Shown piece by piece: positions 54,829 to 63,712 of a stretch of DNA of 64,000 nucleotides (its first letter is position 1; each line of letters begins with the position of its first letter). Position numbers and translations under genes: made by a program. The stretch spans positions 248,001 through 312,000 of the forward strand of contig NZ_QEHM01000001.1 of the NCBI RefSeq assembly GCF_003116585.1, written 5' to 3'. Source of the DNA: Albibacillus kandeliae (GTDB lineage Bacteria > Pseudomonadota > Alphaproteobacteria > Rhodobacterales > Rhodobacteraceae). A model generated the notes under the pieces. That model was not told the origin of the DNA and did not search any database. It worked only from the letters and a program-made list of their open reading frames with translations.

Positions 54829-56043
54829 TTACTCGGCAGGGGTGGACTGGGTTTCGGTCTTGGCGTGCTCCTCCTTGCGGGACTTGCCCGCGAGGAGACG
54901 CCAGAGGTGCTGTCCGCCCTGCACGAGGCCACCGGGGAGGAAGGTCACCACGAGCATGAACAGCAGGCCGAGGGTCAGGTGCCAGCCGGGTCCGACGAAA
55001 TGCTCAACTACCCAGATCACCGCGCTCTCCATCCCGTCGGGCAGGAAGCCGAACCACTGGTGCAGCACGCCCTCGTTGATCTTGGAGAAGATGTTCTCGA
55101 AGTACTTGATGAACCCTGCGCCCACGACCGGCCCGAGCAGGGTACCGGCGCCGCCGAGGATGGTCATCAGCACGACCTCGCCCGAGGCGGTCCACTGCAT
55201 GCGCTCGGCGCCTGCCAGCGGGTCCATCGTCGAGAGGAGCCCACCGGCCAGACCGGCGTACATGCCCGAGATCACGAAGGCGGCCAGCGTATAGGGCCGG
55301 GTGTGGAGGCCCGTGTAGTTCATCCGCTGCTGGTTGGACTTCACCGCGCGCAGCATCATGCCAAAAGGCGAGCGGAAGATGCGGACCGAGACGTAGAACG
55401 ACAGCATCAGGATCACCGCGCAGAGATAGTAGCCCGCGTTGAAGGTGAAGAGCCAGCTGCCCACCTCCAGCTGATAGCTCGAGCGCATGGCGACACCAAA
55501 GAGATGCGGCACCTCCGGCGCACTGGCAGAGGCGAGGATCTGCGGGTCGGAGGCATAGACCTGCAGCCCGGTCTCGCCGTTGGTCAGGTTGAAGTTGGAG
55601 CTCGGGTTGCCAAGCACCGAGTAGGCGAGGTTGTAGGACATCTGCGCAAAGGCCAGCGTCAGGATCGAGAAGTAGATGCCCGACCGGCGCAGCGAGATGA
55701 ACCCGATCACCACCGAGAACAGCCCGGCGACGATCACCGAGAGGATGATGCCGGGGATCACGTTGTAGCTCAGCAGCTTGAACATCCAGACCGCCGAATA
55801 GGAGCCGACGCCGAGGAAGGCGGCGTGACCGAAGCTGAGATAGCCGGTCAGGCCGAAGAGGATGTTGAAGCCGATCGCGAGGATCCCGTAGATCGCAAAG
55901 CGCTGCATCAGGTCGGGATAGCCCGCGTTGAACTGCGCCATCGCGCTGCCTTCGGGGAAGGGGTTCAGGATGAAGGGCGCCAGCAGGGCCAGGGCCGCGA
56001 CAACCAGCATGAGCGTGGTGTCTTTCTTGTCGAGTCCGAGCAT
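54829..56043 (-). CDS. livM: Branched-chain-type ABC transporter permease (LivM-like)
   Basis: The 404-residue membrane protein has about nine to ten TM helices, with [38 protein letters not shown] and [18 protein letters not shown], the LivM family pattern. The C-terminus is a charged tail. It forms the translocation path with LivH. It starts 3 nt after livH. Confidence 0.95.
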   Translation of the reverse strand: MLGLDKKDTTLMLVVAALALLAPFILNPFPEGSAMAQFNAGYPDLMQRFAIYGILAIGFNILFGLTGYLSFGHAAFLGVGSYSAVWMFKLLSYNVIPGIILSVIVAGLFSVVIGFISLRRSGIYFSILTLAFAQMSYNLAYSVLGNPSSNFNLTNGETGLQVYASDPQILASASAPEVPHLFGVAMRSSYQLEVGSWLFTFNAGYYLCAVILMLSFYVSVRIFRSPFGMMLRAVKSNQQRMNYTGLHTRPYTLAAFVISGMYAGLAGGLLSTMDPLAGAERMQWTASGEVVLMTILGGAGTLLGPVVGAGFIKYFENIFSKINEGVLHQWFGFLPDGMESAVIWVVEHFVGPGWHLTLGLLFMLVVTFLPGGLVQGGQHLWRLLAGKSRKEEHAKTETQSTPAE

Positions 56044-56046
56044 GGG

Positions 56047-57078
56047 TTACTCCTCCATCACGCCCTTGCGACCCAACAGGCCGCGGGGCCGGGTCAGCAG
56101 GATGATGATTGCCACAAGGTAGATGATGATCTGGTCGATGCCGGGCAGGATCGACTTGATCTCGTTCATCGAGGCGAAGGCCTCGAGGATGCCCAGCAGG
56201 AAGCCTGCGGCGACGGCACCGGGCAGGGAGCCCATGCCGCCGACCACGACAACGACGAAGCTGAGGACCAGGAAGTCCATCCCCATGTGGTAGTTTGGTG
56301 AGTTGATCGGCGCGTACATCGCCCCGGCGAGGCCCGCCACCGCGGCGGCGAGGCCGAACATGATGGTAAAGCGGCGGTCGATGTTGATGCCCAGCAGGCC
56401 GACGGTCTCGCGGTCCGCCATACCGGCGCGCACGACCATCCCGAAGGTGGTGAACTGCAGGAAGGCAAAGACAGCGCCGATGATGACGGCGGCGAAGGCA
56501 AAGTAGACCATGCGCCAGTAGGGGTAGATGATCACGTTGGGATCAAAGCCCAGCAACTGGCCGAAATCGAAGGAGCCTCGGAACGCCGCGGGCGCGCCGG
56601 TGGGGATCGGGTTGGCGCCGTAGTAGTGCTTGACGATCTCCTGCAGCACGATGGCGAGGCCGAAGGTCACGAGGATCTGGTCGGCATGGGGGCGCTTGTA
56701 GAAGTGCTTGATCAGCCCGCGTTCCATCACGTAGCCGATGATCAGCATCACCGGGATCGCCAGAAGGATCGACAGCGGCACCGCCCAGTCGACGAGACTG
56801 GCGCCGACATCGGGGCCGAACCAGGCCTCCACGTAGTGCGTCTTGATCTTCATCGGCTTGCCGAGGAAGTCGGTCTTGGTCGGATCGACCGTTTCAAAGC
56901 TGAGGGTCAGCAGGCGCTGCATCGTGACCGCGCAGAAGGCGCCGATCATGAAGAGCGCCCCGTGGGCGAAGTTGACCACGCCGAGCGTGCCGAAGATCAG
57001 GGTCAGCCCGAGCGCGATCAGCGCATAGGCCGAACCCTTGTCGAGCCCGTTCAGGATTTGAAGGATGATTGCGTCCAT
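56047..57078 (-). CDS. livH: Branched-chain-type ABC transporter permease (LivH-like)
   Basis: The 343-residue membrane protein has the LivH motifs DKGSAYALIALGLTLIFGTL, VVNFAHGALFMIGAF and GGMGSLPGAVAAGFLLG. It is 137 nt downstream of the binding-protein gene, with two strong hairpins in between that would separate expression of the two parts of the operon. Confidence 0.95.
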   Translation of the reverse strand: MDAIILQILNGLDKGSAYALIALGLTLIFGTLGVVNFAHGALFMIGAFCAVTMQRLLTLSFETVDPTKTDFLGKPMKIKTHYVEAWFGPDVGASLVDWAVPLSILLAIPVMLIIGYVMERGLIKHFYKRPHADQILVTFGLAIVLQEIVKHYYGANPIPTGAPAAFRGSFDFGQLLGFDPNVIIYPYWRMVYFAFAAVIIGAVFAFLQFTTFGMVVRAGMADRETVGLLGINIDRRFTIMFGLAAAVAGLAGAMYAPINSPNYHMGMDFLVLSFVVVVVGGMGSLPGAVAAGFLLGILEAFASMNEIKSILPGIDQIIIYLVAIIILLTRPRGLLGRKGVMEE

Positions 57079-57142
57079 CGGTCCCCACCTGGAATGTGAG
57101 TTGTCAGAGTCGGTCCGCCGCCCGCATCAGCCGGGGACGGTT

Positions 57143-57167
57143 GCAGGATGGGTTGGGCCCATCCTGC
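57143..57167 (-). terminator. First of two tandem hairpins between the binding protein and livH
   Basis: GCAGGATGGG / CCCATCCTGC, a perfect 10-bp stem with a 5-nt loop, in the minus-strand transcript after the substrate-binding protein gene. It has no T-run; it may stabilise the upstream mRNA and lower readthrough into livH. Confidence 0.55.
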
Positions 57168-57184
57168 TCCGGGTCTCGTGGATG

Positions 57185-57205
57185 GGATGGGGCGGTGCCC
57201 CATCC
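57185..57205 (-). terminator. Second of two tandem hairpins between the binding protein and livH
   Basis: GGATGGGGC / GCCCCATCC, a perfect 9-bp stem with a 3-nt loop, directly after the stop codon of the substrate-binding protein gene (57216). Together with the neighbouring hairpin it resembles structures that give binding protein more copies than membrane subunits. Confidence 0.6.
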
Positions 57206-57215
57206 GTGTTCTGGT

Positions 57216-58607
57216 TCAGGCGCCGGGGTTGCACTGGCCGAGTTCGCCACCGGCGAACATCGGGTGATCCGGTTCGTACCAGACCTGTGCCACCGGGGTG
57301 ACCTCGACGATTTCCACCAGGTGGAATTCGTCCGAGGGGTTTTCGGCGCCGCGCACCACCAGAACGTCCTTGAAGCACTGGTGATCCGCGCTGCGGTAGA
57401 GGGTCTGGCCATTGCCGAGGCCGTCGAACAGGAAGCCCTTGTTCGAGTCCGAGCTGATGCCCGGCAGCGAGCTGTCGCCGGCAACCAGCGCCTCGCCCAC
57501 GGCGCAGGGGTCGAACGAACCCGCCCGTTCCACGGCGTCCGCATAGAGCAGGGTCTGGGCATAGCAGGTCTGTGCGGCCTGGCTCGGCGGGAAGCCGTAC
57601 TTGGTGCCGAAGGACTGCACGAAGGCCTTGGTGCCCTCGTCTTCCAGTTTCCAGTCCCAGTTCTGCGAGCCGACGATACCGGCGATGTTCTTGCCCGCAC
57701 CCTTGGCCATCAGCTCGGAGTAGAGCGGCACGACGATTTCGAAGTTCTTGCCGTTCACCTGCTTTTCACGCAGGCCGAACTGCACGGCGTTGGTCAGCGA
57801 GTTGACCATGTTCCCGCCGTAGTGGTTCAGGACCAGCACGTCGGCGCCAGAGTTGATGACCGGCGCGATGTAGGAGCTGAAGTCGGTCTGGGCGAGCGGG
57901 GTCAGCACGTTGTTGACGGTCTGCCAGCCCATGGCCTCGGTCGCGGCCTGGATCGATTCCTGCTGCGTCCAGCCCCAGGTGTAGTCTGCGGTCAGGTGAT
58001 AGGCGCGGCGCTCTTTCCCGTAGAGTTTTTCCAGCACGGGGGCGAGGGCGGCGGCGGACATGTAGGCGTTGAAGAAGTGGCGATAGCCGTTCGCTTTCTT
58101 GTCCTTGCCGGTGGTGTCGTTCGAGTGGGTGAGACCCGCCATGAAGATCACGCCGGCTTCCTGGCAGAGGCCCTGCACGGCCACGGCAACGCCCGAGGAC
58201 GAGCCGCCGGTGATCATGATGGCACCGTCCTTTTCGATCATCGACTTGGCCGATGCGCGGGCGGCGTCCGACTTGGTCTGCGTGTCGCCGGTGACGTACT
58301 CGACCTTCTTGCCGAGGATCCCGTTCCCTTTCAGCGCCTTGGAGCTGAAGGTGTTCATCATGCCGCCGTCGCCTTCACCATTCAGGTGCTCGACGGCCAA
58401 CTGGTACGCCCGCAGTTCGTCCGCGCCTTCGTCGGCATAGGGGCCGGTCTGGGGTACGTTGAAGCCGAGAGTAACGCTGCTGCCGGTCGGTTCGTTGGTA
58501 TAGGCCGAGGCGGATGAGGCGGTGAAAATGGTTGGCAATGCGACACCGGCGCCCGCAATGGCACCGGTTTTCAGCATGCCACGCCGCGTGACATCTGTCT
58601 TGGACAT
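57216..58607 (-). CDS. ABC transporter substrate-binding protein (branched-chain amino acid/urea/amide type)
   Basis: The 463-residue protein has a Tat-like signal (TRRGMLKTGAIAGAG with an ASSASA cleavage site near residue 34) and the type I periplasmic-binding fold, with GFNVPQTGPYADEG at the start, GGSSSGVAVAVQGLC and YHLTADYTWGWTQQ. Its length exceeds LivJ (about 370) and recalls UrtA/AmiC-like proteins. It heads the Liv-type operon. The ligand is open: branched-chain amino acid, amide or urea. Confidence 0.92.
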   Translation of the reverse strand: MSKTDVTRRGMLKTGAIAGAGVALPTIFTASSASAYTNEPTGSSVTLGFNVPQTGPYADEGADELRAYQLAVEHLNGEGDGGMMNTFSSKALKGNGILGKKVEYVTGDTQTKSDAARASAKSMIEKDGAIMITGGSSSGVAVAVQGLCQEAGVIFMAGLTHSNDTTGKDKKANGYRHFFNAYMSAAALAPVLEKLYGKERRAYHLTADYTWGWTQQESIQAATEAMGWQTVNNVLTPLAQTDFSSYIAPVINSGADVLVLNHYGGNMVNSLTNAVQFGLREKQVNGKNFEIVVPLYSELMAKGAGKNIAGIVGSQNWDWKLEDEGTKAFVQSFGTKYGFPPSQAAQTCYAQTLLYADAVERAGSFDPCAVGEALVAGDSSLPGISSDSNKGFLFDGLGNGQTLYRSADHQCFKDVLVVRGAENPSDEFHLVEIVEVTPVAQVWYEPDHPMFAGGELGQCNPGA

Positions 58608-58733
58608 GAAAATCCTCCCTTTTGTGAAACGCAAGGCGACGCTCCTCAACGACGCATTGCTGGCACTTCTGTGCAAATCGAAGTGTTGGGCAGGGTGGAA
58701 AATTTCGCAATAAGCTACTTGATTTTAACGATA

Positions 58734-58775
58734 TTTCTGTAAACAAATAAACAGGGGAGAGAGGGTTTCTGTAAA
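58734..58775. promoter_or_regulatory. Direct repeats TTTCTGTAAA in the divergent promoter of the Liv-type operon and the ScfR-type gene
   Basis: Two perfect copies of TTTCTGTAAA (58734-58743 and 58766-58775) are 32 bp apart, about three helical turns, in an AT-rich 222-nt spacer between divergent genes. This suits cooperative binding of one regulator, most likely the ScfR-type protein encoded next to it. Confidence 0.5.
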
Positions 58776-58829
58776 TACACTTATATCGCAGCGCAGAAAG
58801 CCTTTGAAATAAAAGGATAAGGAGGAGGA

Positions 58830-60137
58830 ATGCCGCGTGACAGCCTCACCGGAAGCCGGATCCGCGAGCGGAGGCTGATCTCTGGCCTGCGCCAGGCCGA
58901 CCTTGCAAAGCAGATAGGTATCTCGGCCTCCTACCTCAACCTGATCGAACACAACCGCCGCAGAATCGGCGGAAAACTACTGCTCAACATCGCCCGGGTG
59001 CTCGGGGTCGAGCCCTCCATGCTGACCGAGGGGGCGGAGGCGGCGCTGATCGCCACGCTGCGCGAGGCGGCGGCGGATGCGGGCGCGGTCCAGGCCGAGA
59101 CCGATCGGGCCGACGAATTCGCCGGGCGCTTTCCGGGCTGGGCCGAAGTGCTGGCACTGGGCTATCGCCGCATCGCGACGCTGGAAAACACGGTGGAAAC
59201 CCTGTCGGACCGGCTGACCCACGACCCACACCTTGCGTCGTCCTTGCACGAGGTCCTCTCGACCGCCGCCGCCATCCGGTCGACCGCGTCGATCCTTGCC
59301 GAGACCGGCGAACTGGAGGCCGAGTGGCGCGACAGGTTCCACCGCAACCTGAACGTCGATAGCCGGCGTCTGGCGGAGAGCAGCAAGGCGCTAGTCCGTT
59401 ATCTCGACGACAGCGAAAGCGGCGAGGCGCGACGGGGCGTGCCACGGGAAGAGGCGGAGGCGCTTGTCGCGGCGCGCGGATACCATTTCCCCGAGCTCGA
59501 GACCGGAGCCGAGACCCCGGAGGAGGTCGTCGCGGCGGACCGGGGTCTTGCGTCGAATGCGGCGCGGCACATCGCGCGGGATTTTCTGATCCAGTATCAG
59601 AGCGATGCAACGGACCTGCCGCTTGCTCCCTTCAGCGAGGCGCTCGGTCGGCTGGGGCCGGACCCGCTGGCGCTCGCCGCAACGCTCGGCGCGGGCATCC
59701 CGCAGGTCATGCGGCGGCTCGGCGCCATGCCCGAGGCGCTGGTGCCGGGTGGCGTCGGTCTTGTGATCTGCGACGCTTCGGGCAGCGTGCTGTTCCGCCG
59801 GAACGTCAACGGCTTTGCCATGCCCCGGTTCGGGGCGCCATGCCCCCTCTGGCCTCTCTACCTCGCGCTGTCCCGCCCCTTGGTCCCGGTGCGCCGCCGC
59901 GTCGTGCAACTGGGCCGGTCCGCCGCGCAGTTCGACTGTGTGGCCTATGCCTGGCCACAGGGCGTGTCGGGTGCGACCGAGGACCCGCTCTATCAGGCAG
60001 GGATGCTGATCCTGCCCGTTGCCGCAGGTGACACGAACGAAAGCACACCGAGAGAGGTCGGCAGCAGCTGCCGGGTCTGCCCGCAGCAGGGCTGCCCGGC
60101 GCGGCGCGAGGCCTCGATCCTGCGGGCGGAGTTCTGA
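58830..60137 (+). CDS. XRE/ScfR-type regulator (RamB-like, DUF2083)
   Basis: The 435-residue protein has an N-terminal helix-turn-helix (RRLISGLRQADLAKQIGISA and SYLNLIEHNRRRIGG), a long helical middle and the C-terminal cysteine motif SSCRVCPQQGCPARREASI characteristic of short-chain fatty acyl transcriptional regulators. These control acetate and propionate use. The ATG follows AAGGAGGAGGA. It is divergent from the Liv-type operon and 138 nt ahead of the two-component genes. Confidence 0.9.
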   Translation: MPRDSLTGSRIRERRLISGLRQADLAKQIGISASYLNLIEHNRRRIGGKLLLNIARVLGVEPSMLTEGAEAALIATLREAAADAGAVQAETDRADEFAGRFPGWAEVLALGYRRIATLENTVETLSDRLTHDPHLASSLHEVLSTAAAIRSTASILAETGELEAEWRDRFHRNLNVDSRRLAESSKALVRYLDDSESGEARRGVPREEAEALVAARGYHFPELETGAETPEEVVAADRGLASNAARHIARDFLIQYQSDATDLPLAPFSEALGRLGPDPLALAATLGAGIPQVMRRLGAMPEALVPGGVGLVICDASGSVLFRRNVNGFAMPRFGAPCPLWPLYLALSRPLVPVRRRVVQLGRSAAQFDCVAYAWPQGVSGATEDPLYQAGMLILPVAAGDTNESTPREVGSSCRVCPQQGCPARREASILRAEF

Positions 60138-60275
60138 GACCGTACACCTTATGCTGCAGAGCGGCTCAATCGCGGAGCGCGGTACCAAAGAGTTTTGACA
60201 GGGCAAACGGCGCGGGTCTAGATTGCTCCGACCCCGGCACCGTCCGCCGGGGTCCTTGGGGGAGGAAGGACGAAC

Positions 60276-60656
60276 ATGGGCCGAAGCGTTCTGCTGATAG
60301 AGGACGAGCCGAACATCATAGAAGCAATCCGGTTCCTGCTGACGCGGGATGGCTGGGAGGTCGATACCCATTCCGACGGGACGGATGCGGTCGAGAAGGT
60401 GCGGGCGGGACGGCCCGACCTCGTGATACTGGACATGATGCTGCCGGGGCGGAGCGGCATGGACATCCTGCGCGACCTGCGCGGCATCGACGACCTGAAG
60501 ACACTGCCAGTACTGATGCTGACCGCACGCGGGCAGGCCCGTGACCGCGAGATGGCGGAAAAGGCAGGCGTCAGCCGGTTCATGACCAAGCCGTTCTCCA
60601 ACGCCGAGGTCATGACTGCCGTGCGGGATCTCGTGGCGCAGGCGTCAAAGTCATGA
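60276..60656 (+). CDS. Single-domain response regulator
   Basis: The 126-residue CheY-like receiver has D10-E11, phospho-acceptor D53 (LVILDMMLPG), T83 and K105 (TKPF). It has no output domain. The ATG follows GGGGGAGGAAGGACGAAC. It overlaps the next gene by 4 nt, so it is in one operon with the SSS-histidine kinase, its likely partner. Confidence 0.95.
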   Translation: MGRSVLLIEDEPNIIEAIRFLLTRDGWEVDTHSDGTDAVEKVRAGRPDLVILDMMLPGRSGMDILRDLRGIDDLKTLPVLMLTARGQARDREMAEKAGVSRFMTKPFSNAEVMTAVRDLVAQASKS

Positions 60657-60958
60657 GCGAGGGCGCCGGGGAACCGCCGGGCGCCAAGGTGGTGTTCCTC
60701 GAACGCCAGAGCTATCGCCGTCGGCGCCTGATGGATGCGGCCCGGCTCTTGCCGCTGCTGGGCGCGGGTCTGTTCCTCGTACCCCTGCTCTGGCCCGAGG
60801 CGGAGGGCGGGCCGGAAGGCGAGGCGGTGACGATGTCGAGCGCCTTTCTCTACGTCTTTGGCTGCTGGGCCGCGCTGATCGCGGCGGCCGCCGTCTTCGG
60901 GCTGAGCGCCCGGCACTGGGGACGCTCCGAAGGCATGGGCGGCCAGGGGCGGGACTGA
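60653..60958 (+). CDS. Small two-helix membrane protein
   Basis: The 101-residue protein has two hydrophobic segments (about 30-47 and 63-85). It sits between the response regulator (ATGA overlap) and the SSS-histidine kinase (TGATG overlap), so it may be an accessory subunit of the kinase. I recognise no named domain. Confidence 0.78.
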   Translation: MSEGAGEPPGAKVVFLERQSYRRRRLMDAARLLPLLGAGLFLVPLLWPEAEGGPEGEAVTMSSAFLYVFGCWAALIAAAAVFGLSARHWGRSEGMGGQGRD

Positions 60959-63636
60959 TGGCCTCGCTGAACCTGCTCCTGCTGGTCTGCTTCGGTTACG
61001 TGGCCCTGCTGTTCGGGGTCGCCTTCGCGGCGGATCGAATGGCGGCGAAGGGGCGCAGTACATGGCTGCGCTCGCCATTGGTCTACACCCTGTCGCTGTC
61101 GATCTACTGCACTGCCTGGACCTTCTACGGGGCGGTTGGCTACGCCGCACGGTCGGGGCTCGAATTCGTCACCATCTACCTTGGCCCGACGCTGGTCATG
61201 GTCGGCTGGTGGTGGGGTCTGCGCAAACTGGTCCGCATCGGGCGCAGCCAGCGGATCACCTCCATCGCCGACCTGCTGTCGTCGCGCTATGGCAAATCCA
61301 ACGTGCTGGCGATCGGGGTAACCATCCTCGCCGTGATCGGCGTAACCCCTTACATTTCCCTGCAACTCCAGTCCATTACGTTGTCTTTCTCAATCTTTGC
61401 AGAAGCTGACCCGACGCGCGGTTACCACGAGGATTCGAGCGTGATATGGGTTGCCGCCGGGCTGGCGGTCTTTGCCATCCTGTTCGGCACGCGCAACCTC
61501 GACGCCAACGAACGCCACCACGGCGTTGTCATGGCCATCGCGCTGGAGGCGGTGGTCAAGCTTGTGGCACTGCTGGCCGTCGGCATCTTCGTGGTCTGGG
61601 GGCTCTCGGGCGGCGTGGCCGGGACCCTGGCGCGCATCGACGCCTCGCCCATCGGCCACTGGCGCGTCGATGGCGGACGATGGACGGCGATCACCTTCCT
61701 TGCCGCCGCCGCCTTTGTCTGCCTGCCGCGCATGTTCCAGGTGATGGTGGTCGAGAATGACGACGAGCGCCACCTGCGCACGGCGGCATGGGCGTTCCCA
61801 TTCTACCTGCTGCTGATGAGCCTTTTCGTAGTTCCCATCGCCGCGGTCGGGTTGGACCTGATGCCGGCCTGGGAGAACCCCGATCTCTTCGTGCTGACGG
61901 TGCCCCTGAGCCAGGGGCGCGAGGGGCTGGCGATGCTCTCCTTCATCGGCGGTTTCTCGTCGGCGACGTCCATGGTGATCGTGGCAGCGATGGCGCTGTC
62001 GACCATGCTTTCGAACCACGTGGTGATGCCGATCTGGCTCTCCTCCCGCAAGCAGGGCGCGTCGCAGTCAGGGGATGTGCGCAAGGTCGTCCTGCTGGCC
62101 CGCCGCGTGGCCATTGGCGGGATCATGGCGCTTGGCGTGCTCTACTTCCAGCTCTCGGGCGGCGGCGCTGCGCTGGCCGCCATCGGCCTGATCTCATTCG
62201 CCGGGGTGGCCCAGATCCTGCCCGCGCTGGTCGGCGGGCTTTACTGGCGCGGCGCGACCCGGACGGGGGCGCTGGCAGGGCTGGGCATCGGCTTTGCCAT
62301 CTGGCTGTTTTCGCTGCTGCTGCCGGGGCTCGGCAACGGCCTCCTGTCCAGCAAAGTCATGGCAGAGGGGCTCTTCGGCCTCGGCTGGCTGCGCCCGCAC
62401 GCACTGTTCGGGATCGAGGGGCTGGACCCGATCGTGCATTGCGTCCTCTGGAGCCTCACGCTCAACACGATGGTCTTCTGCATCGTCTCGCTGGCAAGTT
62501 TCCCAAGCCCGCTGGAGCGGCTGCAGGGCGCCCAGTTCGTCAACATCTACGACCACTCCGCCGGCCCGCGCGGCTGGACCGGTTCGGTGGCGCAGAGCGA
62601 GGACCTGATGGTCATGACCCAGCGTATCCTCGGCGCCAAGGACGCGCGCGCGCTGTTCCAGCGCGAGGCGGCGCTGCAGGGGGGGCGCGGCCATCTGCCC
62701 GAGCCCACGCCAGCTTTCCTCGAACGCCTCGAGCGCCAGCTCGCCGGATCGGTCGGGGCGGCCACGGCGCACGCCATGATCGGGCAAATCGTCGGCGGCA
62801 GCTCGGTCTCGGTGCAGGACCTGCTGGCGGTCGCCGATGAATCCGCGCAGATGCTGGAGTATTCCAGCAAGCTCGAAGCGCAGTCGGCCGAACTCAGCCG
62901 GACCGCCGGAAAGCTGCGCGAAGCCAACGAAAAGCTGACGCAGATCTCGTTGCAGAAGGATGCGTTCCTGAGCCAGGTCAGCCACGAACTCCGCACCCCC
63001 ATGACCTCGATCCGGGCCTTCTCGGAGATCCTGCGCGATACCGAGGGGCTGTCGCAGGAGGAAAAACGCCGGTACGCGGCGATCATCCACGACGAAGCGG
63101 TGCGCCTGACCCGGCTGCTGAACGACCTGCTGGATCTCTCGGTTCTGGAAAGCGGGCAAGTGAGCCTGAACGTAAGTTCCGGCCCGCTGTCGCAGGTGCT
63201 CGACCACGCGGTGTCCTCGGCTCTGCCGGGCGATGGCCGCGCCCTCACCATCCATCGCAATCGCGAAGGCGAGGAGATGACCCTCCGGTCCGACCTCGAC
63301 CGGCTGGCACAGGTTTTCATCAACCTCATCGCCAACGCGCAGAAATACTGCGATGCAGACAAGCCCGAACTGCGGATCGAGACAAGGGTCGAGCATGATC
63401 GACTGCTGGTCGATTTCATCGACAATGGCAGCGGTGTTCCCGTGGACTCGCAGGCGCTTGTCTTCGAAAAATTCGCCCGCGTCGGTGCCGAAAAGGCGGG
63501 CGGGGCGGGGCTCGGCCTCGCCATCTCGCGCGAGATCATGGAACGGCTGGGCGGCGATATCCGCTACCTGCCGGGGCAGGGTGGCGGCGCGTTCCGCGTG
63601 GTGCTGCCCGGACGGGGCAAAATGGCCGCCGAGTAG
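60958..63636 (+). CDS. Sensor histidine kinase with N-terminal sodium/solute symporter (SSS) domain
   Basis: The 892-residue protein begins with about 13 TM helices of the SSS/SLC5 fold (roughly 1-500; WTFYGAVGYAARSGLEFVT, SLLLPGLGNG), continues with a cytoplasmic linker and coiled coil, then HisKA with H676 (VSHELRTPMTSIRAF) and HATPase (LIANAQKYCD, IDNGSGVP, GAGLGLAIS). The architecture resembles CrbS, which controls acetate use through a response regulator. Here the response regulator is a bare receiver. The substrate sensed or transported is unknown. Confidence 0.94.
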   Translation: MASLNLLLLVCFGYVALLFGVAFAADRMAAKGRSTWLRSPLVYTLSLSIYCTAWTFYGAVGYAARSGLEFVTIYLGPTLVMVGWWWGLRKLVRIGRSQRITSIADLLSSRYGKSNVLAIGVTILAVIGVTPYISLQLQSITLSFSIFAEADPTRGYHEDSSVIWVAAGLAVFAILFGTRNLDANERHHGVVMAIALEAVVKLVALLAVGIFVVWGLSGGVAGTLARIDASPIGHWRVDGGRWTAITFLAAAAFVCLPRMFQVMVVENDDERHLRTAAWAFPFYLLLMSLFVVPIAAVGLDLMPAWENPDLFVLTVPLSQGREGLAMLSFIGGFSSATSMVIVAAMALSTMLSNHVVMPIWLSSRKQGASQSGDVRKVVLLARRVAIGGIMALGVLYFQLSGGGAALAAIGLISFAGVAQILPALVGGLYWRGATRTGALAGLGIGFAIWLFSLLLPGLGNGLLSSKVMAEGLFGLGWLRPHALFGIEGLDPIVHCVLWSLTLNTMVFCIVSLASFPSPLERLQGAQFVNIYDHSAGPRGWTGSVAQSEDLMVMTQRILGAKDARALFQREAALQGGRGHLPEPTPAFLERLERQLAGSVGAATAHAMIGQIVGGSSVSVQDLLAVADESAQMLEYSSKLEAQSAELSRTAGKLREANEKLTQISLQKDAFLSQVSHELRTPMTSIRAFSEILRDTEGLSQEEKRRYAAIIHDEAVRLTRLLNDLLDLSVLESGQVSLNVSSGPLSQVLDHAVSSALPGDGRALTIHRNREGEEMTLRSDLDRLAQVFINLIANAQKYCDADKPELRIETRVEHDRLLVDFIDNGSGVPVDSQALVFEKFARVGAEKAGGAGLGLAISREIMERLGGDIRYLPGQGGGAFRVVLPGRGKMAAE

Positions 63637-63712
63637 AGCGGGTGTAAAGCGGATCGTAACCATCGCCGCTTAGACCGGCCTGACAGGCAACCCCGGAGCC
63701 GGGCCGGAGGCG

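Noticed and set aside
62194-63663. A 489-codon frame antisense to the histidine kinase
   Set aside because: No recognisable domain; the kinase on the plus strand has all its motifs.
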